NCBI RefSeq assembly: GCF_030247195.1
Contig: NC_080670.1
Span: 160,776,080-160,840,079, forward strand
Source of the DNA: Topomyia yanbarensis
Taxonomy: Eukaryota > Arthropoda > Insecta > Diptera > Culicidae
DNA length: 64,000 bases
Reading direction: 5' to 3'
Shown here: piece by piece, positions 32,421 through 44,675 of the stretch
Numbering within the stretch: the stretch's first letter is position 1
Layout of the letters: each line of letters starts with the position of its first letter
Notes under the pieces: generated by a model
The model's database searches: none
What the model was told of the DNA's origin: nothing
Seen by the model: the letters and a program-made list of their open reading frames with translations, nothing else
Made by a program: the position numbers and the translations under genes

Positions 32421-35400
32421 CAGTATTGGAATTTTTAATACATCTTCTCTTTAAACGTACAATAAAGAGATTAATAGAATCTGCCAATTTCGAGCAACAA
32501 CGTCCATATTCTATCTCTCTTCTTTGCAAAGCTAAAAGTCGCGCCCTCTATGCGGATACAGATGGAACCAACATTATCTAAGCAAAACAGGACTCGGACA
32601 TCACATCGTTAAAAGTTTAAGAACTTCTCTAGCAAAGACCGATCGAATTGCAGTCTTCGACAAAGTTGTAGGCAATTAAATTGTCTTCCATTGTTTCACT
32701 TGCAATGATTATCTGATTCATAGAGTGCCACCTAGCGGCGAAAACTTAGGCCGAGTGGGTTTTCTCCACATAAATTGTCGAACAATCCCATACAAAGATC
32801 AGGCACGTTGGTCCGGTAACGAAATTTGTCCGATTTACTATAAACTTGGAGCTCCTGAGTTTTAAAGAGTCGAGGTTCAAGTGGAAAATTTTCCATCGAA
32901 ATGTTTGCAAATACCAGTTTTGTGACAATTTATAACTATTTTTTGAAAATTTGCAGATGTGGCTTCCCCTAACCCCATCTCTGGCTGTAACGTGCTTGAC
33001 CACTGGTCCCAGCAAGGTCAAGTAAACTGAATCATGTATGAGTTTCAGATTGCTGCTATAATGCTACCAGCAGCGGCTTCCAAGTAATTCATTTCATTCG
33101 CAGAAGCCCCGTACAGCGACTGTAACCACAAAACACGAGATTACTGTTGAAACCATCCAACCGAACCCGGTCTCATCATTTTTCCAAGCCAAGCTACAAA
33201 TGATGATAACGATGAAGATGAAGAGGCATATCGTTGTTGGGTGCGATGGTTAAAAAAATCAATCCGCAACCACCACCAGAACCAGCGAGAGTCAGGCGGC
33301 CACGCCTGTCAGAATGATGTAACCAGCTTCAGCTCTCTGCTGGTTGTGGAGAGGCGGCACGGAGGGGCTGTCCGTTTTTTTTCACTCGGGTGAAATAATG
33401 ACCTCCGGATGGTGGGTGCTTTCACATACACACCCACTCACACACACTCACCGACGAGGCAGGAGCAGCAGCAGGGATTCATCATCGCATGTGTGCAGCC
33501 TGCAACGTGCAAAAGTAGAGGCCGTGTGGCCGTGGGTACATTAGAAGTGCAACCGACCATGTTTGTGAGCTTTCGCCGGAGCGCTCAAGGTTTCACATAT
33601 ATCAAGTGTGTTCGTTGGATTGTCATTACGAGAAGTGGAGAGCAAAATGCTACCAGAAACGTCCAGCAAGCTGAACCGGTTTGCTCGTTACACATTTCTG
33701 ACGCGAACCGATCTTCCAGTTGGCCGGCAAACTCAAGCTCTTAATTATAGACTTTTTTATTCCGCTGAAACCGAAATCGTGGATAACGGCACGGTTAGGC
33801 AGAAGAAAAAAAAATGTGCAAAAGTTCCATCAGGATCTCTTGAATTTAGCTAGCGAACAAGAAAATAGCACCGTCAATCTGACCACTAGGGGAGGGAGAA
33901 AAAAATTCTTTAATTGCAGTACCATGCGTTTCCCTCAGTGCGAAGTACTTCGTTCGTTATGGAAACATGCTATTCAGGATAGTTGCATCTGACTTCCTGT
34001 CTTTTCACAAATGACGGGAAGCCTGTACTCCGCCGAATCCCCTCCCCCCACCGCCTCGTGATTCCGGTGGTGATGAGGCACCTGTTTCGGTGTTCTTTGA
34101 TACGGTTATTTTTAGAGAGTAGAGATACCCACAGCCTGCTAGCCTGGAAACGTCAGGAGGTCATCCCTTGATGAAGATGCATCCAACCGTCTGAGGCATT
34201 CTTTCTGTTTCCAGGTCGAGCGGGCTACCCACTTGGCATTTTTACTCCCCCCTTCCCTGGTTGCTGTAAGCGCACTCATTCTCGAGATGCAAAAATGACA
34301 GCTGTAAACTGCTGAAGCCTGGCTAAAGGCCCGACCCGACATACACACGGAAAGAGATAGCATAGAGAGTGAGCCGTGAAGTTGTAGAACCAGAGTGGAT
34401 CCAGATGGAAGGTAAGAATGCTGAATCCTTTCATTGTTGGTCTCATAATGCAAGTATGTATGTCGAGATCGTTTCCTGGCTCAGAGAGAGAAAAGCAGCG
34501 TCAAGAACTGTAGTACATTTGCATCTTATTTGGGCGGGAATGTGCTTTTCCGGTGCGAGGTGCTATTTGCGGTAGCCATTTGAGAAATGATATTCATTCG
34601 TCGAGTCCAATGAAGTGCGACGTGCTTTGCGTACCGTGTGATAATGGCGTCAACCAACCGGTCGGTCGGTCGGTCGGTCGGTCTGGAGAATCCGCGATGA
34701 TGAGTTTCACGTCATGTTTTTCGAAGAGCTCATAATTTGACGAGAAACTCATCGTCATCTGGGTTGCAAATATCCGGGACATCTCCAGACTAGTTGGATA
34801 TGGATCTAATTAACCACTAACATCAGCAGTCACAGGAAAAGATATCAGTAGCATTGTATTGGACGAGGGAAAATTCGAAAAAGTAGTGGCAGTCACCCGA
34901 CCGGCGAGATGTGTTTTCAAATAGACCATGTTATGATAGACGGTTGACACTTCTCCGATGACATTCACGTCAGTACTTTCGGAGAACCAAACTAAAGAGG
35001 TGACTGACCAATTACCGATGACGAGAAGGTTTTTCGCGAGACTCTCCAACGTGACACAACCATATAGCTAAACGTCCGAGTGCACGATGTTCCCATGCTT
35101 GTGCAAATGCCCTTCGAAAATCAAGAAAGATAGGATAGGTTAAATCAGTTGCATTCGCACCACCCGGACACCGTTGACAATGTCAGGAAAAGAGTTTCTC
35201 CAAGTGTCGTTCATGACGGATTCAACATCCCCATTTTTCGATAAATTTTCTGAATTCGTGCTAGTACGCGGTGCCAAATCGTGTAGGCGTGTTTTCGTTA
35301 GATCAAGATGCATGTACACGTTCTTGGTTTTGACGTTTTCAAGTTAGATGTGTTGCATGATGTTTTTAGCTTTCTGCCTCGGCTAAGGTGCTGAACGTTA

Positions 35401-36357
35401 TTAGTACTGCTTGTCTCTTATGATGTAGCTGTATGTGTGAAACTTCTGTAAGAATAAGGTACATATTCACCTTGATCAGCTGTTCCAGCTGTCAATCGCG
35501 GTTGTGTTTTCCCGTAAAGGGTGAATTTTATTTTGTTGTTCACTCATTTCACTTGCAGTTGAGGGCAACGGAATATTACTATGTCTCTATGATACACGTA
35601 CACGTTAGAGCGGCATGACTCTGGTAGATTTTTTTGTTTGCATGCTACTCGTAAGTGGTGAATTTTTTAACTTTTGATTTGTACTAGATGAGACAGCAGA
35701 CTGGATGAATGTTTTGGAAATCGATTTTTGGTTGTTACATGCAATTCATCAATAATAAATATAATGGTTGGTAAAGGAACTACACCAAAAAATACTCTGT
35801 TGGCTGCCTTCAAATACCAAATACTCGGTTCAACATTTGAAATTCCCTACCAGAAATGTGCGACAGCCGAAATTTTTTTCGAGCATCGCGCATTCAGGTT
35901 ATCCCTTATTTTGTAGGTTTCTAACCATCGGAAATGAGTGTAATGGTTACTGAAGGAAGAAATAATTCAATAAATTCATTATTATGATATATCCAATAAG
36001 AAAAATAATGAATATTCATCTATTAAAACTAGCGGTCAATCTTAGAACTGAATATTATATGATTGGTAAAATTTGTTTTGCTCCTGAAACCCTGCATTTC
36101 TGCATAACCCTTACAATTTTGTTTTCCGACTGGCGCCGTTTCCTAGCACGCAGCTAAACAAACAACATAAAACAGTCAGTCCGCAGAGACTGGCGCATCA
36201 TAACAATCGTTTCCTCACCTGGTGTTTATGTCTCCCGAAAAGAGAGTCCAATCAATGGGTTTGATCAGCAGCTTTCGACTGATTTAAAGATTATTTAGTT
36301 CAATATTTGCCGCTAGATGTATGAAATGAGCGGCAACCAGTCACGAATGAGATTCAG
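32421..36357. other. No recognisable gene; simple repeats
   Basis: No protein family was recognised. The interval holds a CA-rich stretch near 33421-33460 and a (GGTC)n tract at 34659-34683. Positions about 33300-34600 are moderately GC-rich and could be untranslated host sequence. The AT-rich remainder shows nothing that can be named. Confidence 0.5.
34659..34683. repeat. (CGGT)n microsatellite
   Basis: About six uninterrupted CGGT units are present. Confidence 0.95.
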
Positions 36358-37497
36358 TCGGAAGGGCCAATTGGTCAAACAAGGTTTTTTGACCGAATGT
36401 CAATTTGGCCATCTGGTCGACAGGGCCGTTTGGCCAAATGAGCCGTTTGGACGAATGGGCCGTATGATCGAATTGACCTTTTGGACAAATAAGCCGTTTG
36501 GACGAATGGGTCCTTGGACGAATGGGCCGTTTGGACGAATAGGAGATTTGGACGAATGTGCCGTTTGGACTAGTGGGTCGTTTAGACGAATGGGCCGTTT
36601 GGACGAATGGACCTTTTGGACGAATTAGTCGTTTGGACGAACAGGCCTTTTGAACGAATGGGCATTTGGCCGAATAGGCCATTTGGGCGAATTGGCGTTT
36701 AACCGAATAGTCCGTTTGGCCGAATGAGCCGTTTGGACGAATGGTCCGTTTGGACGATTGGGCCGTTTGGACGATTGGGCCGTGTGGACGATTGGGCCGT
36801 GTGGACTAATGAGCCGTTTGAACGAATAGTTCGTTTGGTTGAATAAGCCGTTGGCCGAATAAGCAGTTTGGCCGAATGAGTCGTTTACACGATTAAGCCA
36901 AATGGGCGAATGGGCGTTTAGCCAAATAGGCCGTTTCGCCGAATGAGCCATTTGGTTGACTAAGTCATTTGGATGAAAAGCCCGTTTAGTCGAATGAATC
37001 GTTTCGACTAATGAACCGTTTCGACGAATAGGCCATTTGGACGAATGGGCCATTTGGACGAATTGTTCGTTTGGTCGAATATACCGTTGGACGAGTATGC
37101 CGTTTGGCCGAATGGGTCGTTTAGACGATTAAGCCGTTTAAACGAATGGGCTGTTTGGACAATTGGACCTTTTAGACGAATTAGTCGTTTGGACGAGTAG
37201 GCCTTTTGAACGAATGGACGTTTGGCCGAATAGACTTTTTTGGCGAATTCGCGTTTAACCGGATAGGCCGTTTGGCCGAAAGAACCGTTTGGCCGAATAA
37301 ACCGTTTGGACGAATGGGCCGTTTGGACGATTGGGCCGTTTGGACGATTGGGCCGTTTGGACGAATAGGTCAATTGTACGAATGGGTCGTTTGGACGAGT
37401 GGGCCGTTTAGACGAATGGGCCTTTTGGACGAATAGTTCGTTCGAACGAATAAGCCGATGAATGGGTCGTTTGTACGAATAGGTCGCCTAGACGATT
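36358..37497. repeat. 17-bp minisatellite array, about 67 units
   Basis: The unit is close to GGGCCGTTTGGACGAAT (17 bp), with frequent point changes such as GACGATT and GGCCGAA. Because 17 is not a multiple of three, three units make a 51-bp, 17-codon period. The minus strand is open for 113, 142 and 121 codons in overlapping frames, each a degenerate 17-residue repeat such as HSSKRPIRPNGPFVQTA. No start context, promoter or domain supports a gene; the open frames follow from the lack of stop codons in the unit. Confidence 0.95.
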
Positions 37498-37519
37498 AAG
37501 GAGTAAAATACACAGACAG

Positions 37520-39690
37520 ATAAAGGTAGTTCGGCACAATCTCTTCCAAAAGACCATGTTGTTAGTGCAATCTTAGCAACGCTGTTGTGACGCTCGGGTG
37601 ACTAGTACGCAGCAACCAGCCATAATGTGGTCGACGGTCTCGTGTGGTGAACGGCACATCCGACATATATCCTCGACGTCTTGGTGGCAAATATACCTCC
37701 AGCAATTCCTGGACGGCTTTATCCTGTCTTGGATGGCAGTCATGTCGGACGGATCACTTAAGAGAGCTTACCTCGCTTGAACTACAGGTTAGATACAGCC
37801 TTGTCGATGTACGGCTGCTCCAGCTGGTGTGGATGGGCACCGTGCACAGCTTTCTGCTTCCACTCTGCAATCTTCTCCTCCGAAGTTTGCAAATTACAGT
37901 TAAGGTTGCTTGGTATACTCCATGTCGGTTGACATTTTCCACAAAGTATACTCACAGTCGTAGCACCTGCACTAAACATAGTGCCTGGATGCCTGAATTT
38001 CTTGTCCTCATTCATCCCGTGGTAATGTGAATCTTCCCAGCGCCGACTGAGGATGGCGCATTCTCGCTAGTTCTAAACGCTTTCCTCTATCTGGTGACGC
38101 CGAAACTTTAGGTCAACCCGGGGACAGCAAACGTATTGCCTGCTCTGACTGACGCGTTCAGGGAATATTTTAAGATACAGTTCACTTGATTCAAGAACGT
38201 TATTTCCGAGTCGGTGTCGGTGTGGCGAATCCCGGGGAGCTGCAGGAATCCGATATGTTTATACGATTCGCTACGAATCGTGTCCCGAATCATCTCGCCT
38301 TCGTCGATCTCGCAGCCTCCTGTGTCGACCAATCGCCTTGATAGTAGCTGGAACAGATCGGATTTTTTTTAGACCAAACGCCATGCCGATGTCACCACTA
38401 ATTCTTTCCCCTAGTTTGGTGACTACACCCAGTCGTTCTGTCGAGTCAGCATAGATCTTGACGCATGAGTATGGTTAACTCTTCCAGTGGGCTTTCTCTA
38501 TACCTTATCTGATAATCATGCCCGTTTCGATCGAGTATCCTACTGAACGCGATAAAAGAATCGTCTTGGAAGGTCCTCCTCAAGATGCGGAGAATTTTAG
38601 ACCCCAATACGTATTTCCCACTTCTGATCTGAGTAGTGTTGTCGTCCCCATCTTCATCACCTGCCGCAGGAACCTCAGATTACAGGATCAACTTTATACA
38701 TCTTCACCTAAATGAGGAGCGAGTGCGGAAAGAATTGTATGCCTTCTTCTAATCGATATAGGCCAAACTAAGATTCCGTTGGTTACACACTACTTCTCCA
38801 ACAATGACTGCATCGATGAAGGCTTGATCCTTCCGGCCTTCTGTGTTTTTCTTTCAACCCTTCTGCTTCTCTGTCATGCTATTCTTCTCACAATGGGCCC
38901 TTACGTATGTAGCGATAAAGGTGCTCATGATCTTGTGGAGACTTGTTAAACAACTAATTGGTATGCCCTTGGGGAGGAAAATTGTAATTCCATGGATGAT
39001 GAAATCCGGCAATAAGCGAGGTTCGCGTAACGCCCAATTCCTAAGGTACCGCGTACCCTTGCATACATTATTGGTTTCGACGGAGGCAGCTGACACCTCG
39101 TCGATTTCTTCGCCTGCTCATTTTTTCTCGTGCCTTAGTAACGGTTGCCCTTCGCGATTTTGTCCGAGGGCCTCGCAAATACTGGTTCAAAAGCTAGTGA
39201 CATCGCTGATATCTGGTAGACCTTCGCTTAAATTGGGCTTCTTGTAGCTGATTTGGTCATTGAAGTGTAACGCCTTAGCCATTTTGATAAGACACTCTAT
39301 TGATGTATTAGTATGTCGTGTTTTTGCATCATCGGATGAGCTCCAACCATACGAAGCTCAGTAGGGGCAATGATCGCACACAATTTAGCCGTCTCTGTAC
39401 GCGGACAGCCTTCCAATGGCAGCACGGTTGTTCAAGATCCTACTCCCAATCTCTGCCATCTTGAATGTGTTGGCTTTTCCCGGTGATGTTGAGACGGATT
39501 GCCTCTAGGTGTAAGTCGATATCCTAAACATCTTATGGTTGCCACTGCAGCACAAAACACTTTCAGATTCTGCACAAATTCCAGGTGAACCGGAAGCACG
39601 TAACCATTCATGGTCAACTTAAAAGAATACTGCAGTTTCGGGATCCTGGGTCGCGACATTGGATCCGTATCGCGACATTTCACAACCGTT
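37520..39690 (-). pseudogene. Non-LTR retrotransposon remnant, clade unassigned
   Basis: The minus strand carries pieces of a LINE polyprotein. Near 38275-38215 it reads SESYKHIGFLQLPGIRHT, which matches a motif after RT in a widespread LINE family. NTFAVPGLT follows near 38135, and further down SEEKIAEWKQKAVHGAHPHQ near 37880-37820. A final HGLLEEIVPNY-type stretch lies near 37560-37530. The RT core upstream (38400-39690) is badly decayed. I recognise the protein family by these motifs but cannot name its clade with confidence. Stops and shifts occur throughout. It abuts the 17-bp array at its low-coordinate side. Confidence 0.65.
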
Positions 39691-41530
39691 TATCCACACT
39701 AAAAACGAAATCGCGTGCCGACCAAAGGTAGGTCTTCTGGCAACGATTATCTTTTTTCCTTTTTCTTAACGAATAAGAGTGAGTATTTTTTTTGTTTTTA
39801 TCTTGTAACGAGCGAGACAATGAAGGAAGAAAGTTTAGAACAGCGTGGAATAAAGTCACATGAGCAAGCTTAGAGTTTGCCGACGACGTATCCCTTTGTG
39901 TTCCACCGCAGTGGCCAGGACTGTCTTGAGTACCGTGGCTCTTAACATTAAAAATACTTTTTCCTTCAGTCCCTTGCTTTAAATGTACGTTAAATTTAAT
40001 CAAAAAAATATTTCCCCCCTTACGAAAAACAGGATTGCTACGGCTCTGATATTGAAATATTTCTGTCCTGGAGAGGTTATGATTTCGAACTGCTCAATCA
40101 TGATGGTGATGATAAAAATAAGAAAGATTGTGTTCCGAATTCACCAAATTTTAACCTCTATTCATTCCTGGAATTCTTCCGTGGAATATCGTATACAATG
40201 GGGACTTCGCTTAACATACCCAGCAAAGAAATAGCCAAGCACTCCGATCATCCCAAATTCATTACCCAGCTATGGTGTACTTCATTTTCCTAGGTGCATT
40301 GGCCGAGATAGCTTTCGGTCCTTACACACTGAATAAAAACAACTTTCCACAGCACGGCTTCGGGCAGCTTATGCATCTTCTCCTAAAACTTGATGCTCGT
40401 CCGTCAGTCAGTCCGTCAGGCAGTTCGTCAGTCAGCCAGTCAGTCAGTCAACCACTCGCAGAATGTGGTTTTGAATGCGTCGGACAGAGAGCAGAACAGA
40501 TTGAAGTCGAAAGGCGAAGTCGAAAGCATCCCTTGGAAGGGGCCGACGACGACGACGATGATGATGAGGCGATGAAGTCAATGATAGGCTTGGGAGGATT
40601 GGTGAGGAATGTGGAATTGCAAAACTCACAAGTCCTAGTTTTTTTTGTGTGCATGTGTGTGTATGCTTTTTTCGAGGCTGGAACCTGTTCAAAAGTAAAA
40701 AAAATGAACTGAGGGTTGTTGGGCTACTGGGGGTGGTGGATAAAGAAAAACGAGAACAACAGTGTCGATGGGTTTTTATTAGGATGAGAAGATTACGAGA
40801 TTTCTTTTCATACAGCAGCGCACTGCACGGATGGTTGGTGCGGTGGAATATATGAAAGAAAAACAGTGCACCAGCTCAGGGCGGTCGGTCGGTTGGAATA
40901 ACGGAAGATATGTCTGTGTGTATGTGTTTGGATATGTATGGGGAGCTTTGAATAAATCTGGAACACGTGTTTAATTGGTATCATATGCAAGGGATTTTCT
41001 CGCTGGCTGTTGGCTGCCGGCTCCACTCCGGTTGGCCTAGTCTGACACGTCGTTCTTTCGATTTCGTTCAAGTGTCTGTTGTTCATTATTCGGATAATCG
41101 ATTTAATTTGCTTCGCTTTTTTCCTCCTGGGAGCAGTAGGCCTTGCCTGCCATTGTAGGTCAGCAGTTTTCGCTATTGTCTTTTGAGTGTGTAGGGCTCT
41201 GATACAAGGGTGAAACTGATGTGTACTTGAAGGATGACATTGTTCATGGGAATCAATAATTCAAGGGGTGTTAATTGTGAATGTGAATGTCAGAGTAAAA
41301 CTGTTGAGAATAGGTGAAGAAAGTAAGTGTTAGTAGTACAATTTTGTAGCTTGAAATTACTATATGTATGTATTGTGGTGTTTCGAACTAGAATACACTT
41401 AAGTCTTCTCTTCTAACTTTTGCCTTGCCATGGGACCCTCTAAATAAGTCGTCTGGGATGATCTTTGTTCAAATCTGGTAAACGAAAATCTCAAGCACTA
41501 AATTAAAACTTTCAATTTTTTCGCTGATAG
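39691..41530. other. No recognisable gene; simple repeats
   Basis: No coding motif was recognised. A 146-codon frame at 40272-40712 crosses a (GTCA)n/(GTCC)n tract (about 40398-40450) and a GAC/GAT run (about 40547-40567) and has low-complexity content, so it is probably not a gene. GT-rich stretches lie near 40650 and 40910-40935. Confidence 0.5.
40398..40450. repeat. (GTCA/GTCC)n microsatellite
   Basis: Imperfect four-base units of the GTCA/GTCC type repeat across about 53 bp. Confidence 0.9.
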
Positions 41531-41533
41531 AGT

Positions 41534-42532
41534 TCGAAATCAGGACTCAGAACATATTGGCTCAAATGGCGCGTTCCCCGTATGTAATTGGGGATTCGTG
41601 CGTTGCCGTGTGCGTTGTGGGTGGTGCGTGTCCTTGAGGACGAAAATGTTTGCTGCACACCACTCTAGGATGACATTTGAATAGTGGCACGAAGCTAGAT
41701 CCGGTCAGAAGATCGAATTTTTCAACCGAGGAAGCAGACGCTGCTGTAGATATTCCTTGAGATAGATCTCCCCGTTTACAAACCCGGTATTCACGAACGG
41801 CGCACTCCGTTTGCTTTATGAGCAGATCGCTTGCCAAATCATGTATTTATTGGCAAACTTTGAAAATCTTCGCTTCCTTACTTCTTCCGGAGCAACAAAC
41901 TTGTGCTGGGCGGCGAGGAACAGCCCCGGAAGCTTCCGGAAGTCCGCTTTGACGCAAGTCTCATCATCCATGATTCGTCAGTACTTAGATGTACAGTTTG
42001 CGGGCCCGTGACCGTCCCGCTGTATTTTAGCCGTTCGTCACGATTTGGAGCCTTCTGTACTTTGTAAATATGCAGTCCCTCCCGATCCTTGGCTTTCTGA
42101 ACGAAATATTTGAACAGATCCATCTTCTTGGTCACATCCCTGACCGAAGCATTGAGATTCCGCTTAAACACTTGCACTACACGCTTGTGATCCTGATCAT
42201 CAATAGAACATCCATTTTGACCGCATTTCTCCTTCCGTTCGATGCTCGGAGTTTGGTAGTAACGTTTAATCACGCGACTCACCGTTCACTGCACAATTTC
42301 GAGTTGTTTTCCGATGTCCCGATGAGCGAGTGAAGGATTTTCCAGGTGTTTGCGCAAAACCAATTCGCGACATTGATCTTCGGGATTCGCCATTTTTTTA
42401 AATTTTCAAAAAACCGAGAGCGGTACAAAAAAGTGTAAACAATACACTCAAAAATGCTTCTACTCAAATTTTTAAGAGAAAATGCCCATTCGCTTATTTT
42501 CTACAGCTATGATGCATTTTGATGTGGGACAT
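41534..42532 (-). pseudogene. Tc1/mariner-type transposase pseudogene
   Basis: Reading the minus strand, the frame begins with MANPEDQCRELVLRKHLE at about 42392. It continues through the helix-turn-helix region (SRVIKRYYQTPSIERK near 42280) and SVRDVTKKMDLFKYFVQKA near 42150, then YKVQKAPNRDERLK near 42050. The catalytic domain follows as pieces: a degraded first-Asp region near 41970, FANKYMIWQAICS near 41850-41815, and a PDLASCHYS second-Asp region near 41690. The final catalytic region is missing. Several frameshifts and stops are present. The low-coordinate end (41534-41597) is related to the small insertion at 31161-31228. A GGGACATCC motif near 42525 may belong to the terminal inverted repeat. 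Confidence 0.85.
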
Positions 42533-42534
42533 CC

Positions 42535-42989
42535 TTTACCCATTCATGCCCATGTTGTTTGTGGACAACAACGTTTTTAAACAGCTATAACTTTTGATTG
42601 AGGAAAGATTTGCTCACAAAAACAAGTAAAGGTAATAAATGTGACTATTGTCTTTCATTTGAGTATTAACAGTTACAAGGATCAGCTCTAGAACTGAAGT
42701 TATTGTAGTTAGTCTGAGTGGATTCCGATGGAGCAGTGCTGCCAGGGACCGTTTACGTTGATTAGACTATCTTTTGCTACGTTTTCCATGCAATTGGACT
42801 ATTGCAAATATTCTAGGAGAAATGTATTGAGCATTGGAAGGGAAAAATTGAGCAGCTTCTAGCACTGCGAGGGTAGCACCCTTCTTTATGAAAAAATGCT
42901 TTTCGAGATTCTTGAACCCACCGTTTTTAAGGAAAAATAGTTTTGAAACCCTACATGCACTAGAAAAAAGTTGGGCATGAAAGGGTTAA
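42535..42989. mobile_element. piggyBac-like MITE, TTAA target, 447 bp
   Basis: The body is 42539-42985. The left end CCCATTCATGCCCA and the complement of the right end CCCTTTCATGCCCA differ at one position. TTAA follows at 42986-42989 and TTTA precedes at 42535-42538, a one-base decay of TTAA. No coding capacity. A shorter relative lies at 9509-9740. Confidence 0.8.
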
Positions 42990-42999
42990 GAAAACTCTA

Positions 43000-44245
43000 A
43001 ATCGCAATTGCGCTACTGCTGGGCAGTTGCATACCCGATGATATGAGTTCCAAAAAATGTAGGAGATTTTTCGAAATCACTGCACACGGTCTGTTTGTCG
43101 AAACGTTTGTAGATTTCACCAAAAATTGGTCGAAATTGGCAGTGTGGGCTCAGGACCACCAAAGTCAATCGCTGCACCTGCTCTGGCCAATTCGTCAGCC
43201 TATTCATTTTCAGTAATGTCGGAATGTCCCTGCACCCAGACAAGGTAGATAGCGTTGGCAATGCTTAGTTCTTCAATTTGGGTTCGGCACGTGATCACTA
43301 GCTTTGACTATGATTAGTCCGAGCTAAGACCCTTGATTGTAGTCTGACTATCGGAGCAGAAGTTTATAACTTTGCCGGACAAGCTCTGTTGAAGAACCGA
43401 TTGTACCCTGCACAGAATCGCGAAGATTTCTGCTTGAAATACAGGACAGTATCTACGCAGCGAGTGAGATTGTTCCAATCTCATTTCATGACAGTAGACA
43501 CCAGCACCAGTACGTCCTTCCATCAGAGACCCGTCAGTGTAACAGGCTACTTGCGTTTGTTTTTGTCGCTCCATATAGCCAGACAACCACTTCTATCGAG
43601 AGGAAATTTTCACATGGAATGTCCTGCAAGGAAAACTACATGTGAGTGTAATATCGCTGGGAGTAAGAACATCTTCACCCCATGTAACTATTTGTGACCA
43701 CAGTCGTGTATGACTGGTAAGAAGAGCATCAAGGTTATTGTTCCAAAGCCCAGTAACCTGTAGTCTGTATGCACTGCACATGATAGTGCTTCTTGTTTGA
43801 GGTGTATGTGTAACGGATTGATATTTAGAAGTGCCTCAAGAGCAGCAGTCGGAGTTGTGGTGAAAGCACCAGTCAACGCCATGAGCGCCATGCTTTGCAG
43901 ACGGTTTAGCTTTGACTGGACTGTCACCACCTCTCCCCTCTACCACCACACAAGGCATCCTTATGACAGTATTGGACGTACAATTGCCGTGTAAATCCAA
44001 TAGATGCAAGGGATAAAACCCGGTTGTTATTCGCTTCTTCGTGAAAAGAACAATTGAAGTTTTGTTTGGGTTAACTGATAATTTAACTTGTCGACATCAC
44101 TGTTCGACAGCTCTAAATGCTTGTTGCATTAAGTCAAAGATTGTTCTGATGCAAAGCCTAGTAATTAGTATTTGGTAATCATCAGCAAACTCATTGATTG
44201 GAAATCCAAGCTTATAGAGTTTCTTTAACAAGCCATCGGCAACCA
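43000..44245 (-). pseudogene. LOA/Lian-like LINE: RT C-terminus and RNase H
   Basis: On the minus strand from 44245 downward the sequence shows an FADDYQILI motif (RT motif C) near 44185-44160. Next come SVNPNKTSIVLFTKKR near 44080-44035 and a conserved post-RT stretch (RLQSMALMALTGAFTTTPTA, about 43905-43845). An RNase H domain follows, with CYTDGSLMEGRTGAGVYC near 43540-43490 and FCSDSQTTIKGLS near 43350-43320. The end reads EIYKRFDKQTVC near 43120-43085. An RNase H after RT is typical of the LOA and I groups; the motifs fit Lian-type elements. Upstream RT is replaced by the (TA)n tract. Frames shift several times, so the copy is dead. Confidence 0.8.
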
Positions 44246-44259
44246 GGCTTCATATAGCA

Positions 44260-44675
<416 letters not shown>

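Noticed and set aside
36341..37436. Several 76-142 residue frames with SKRPIRPNG- or FGRMGRLDE-type repeats
   Set aside because: Products of the 17-bp minisatellite rather than genes.
36358..37497. CRISPR-like array
   Set aside because: The 17-bp units are contiguous with no spacers, and the genome is eukaryotic.
40272..40712. 146-codon frame
   Set aside because: It crosses two microsatellites and has low-complexity SVSPSGSSSVSQ and DDDDD stretches; no family recognised.
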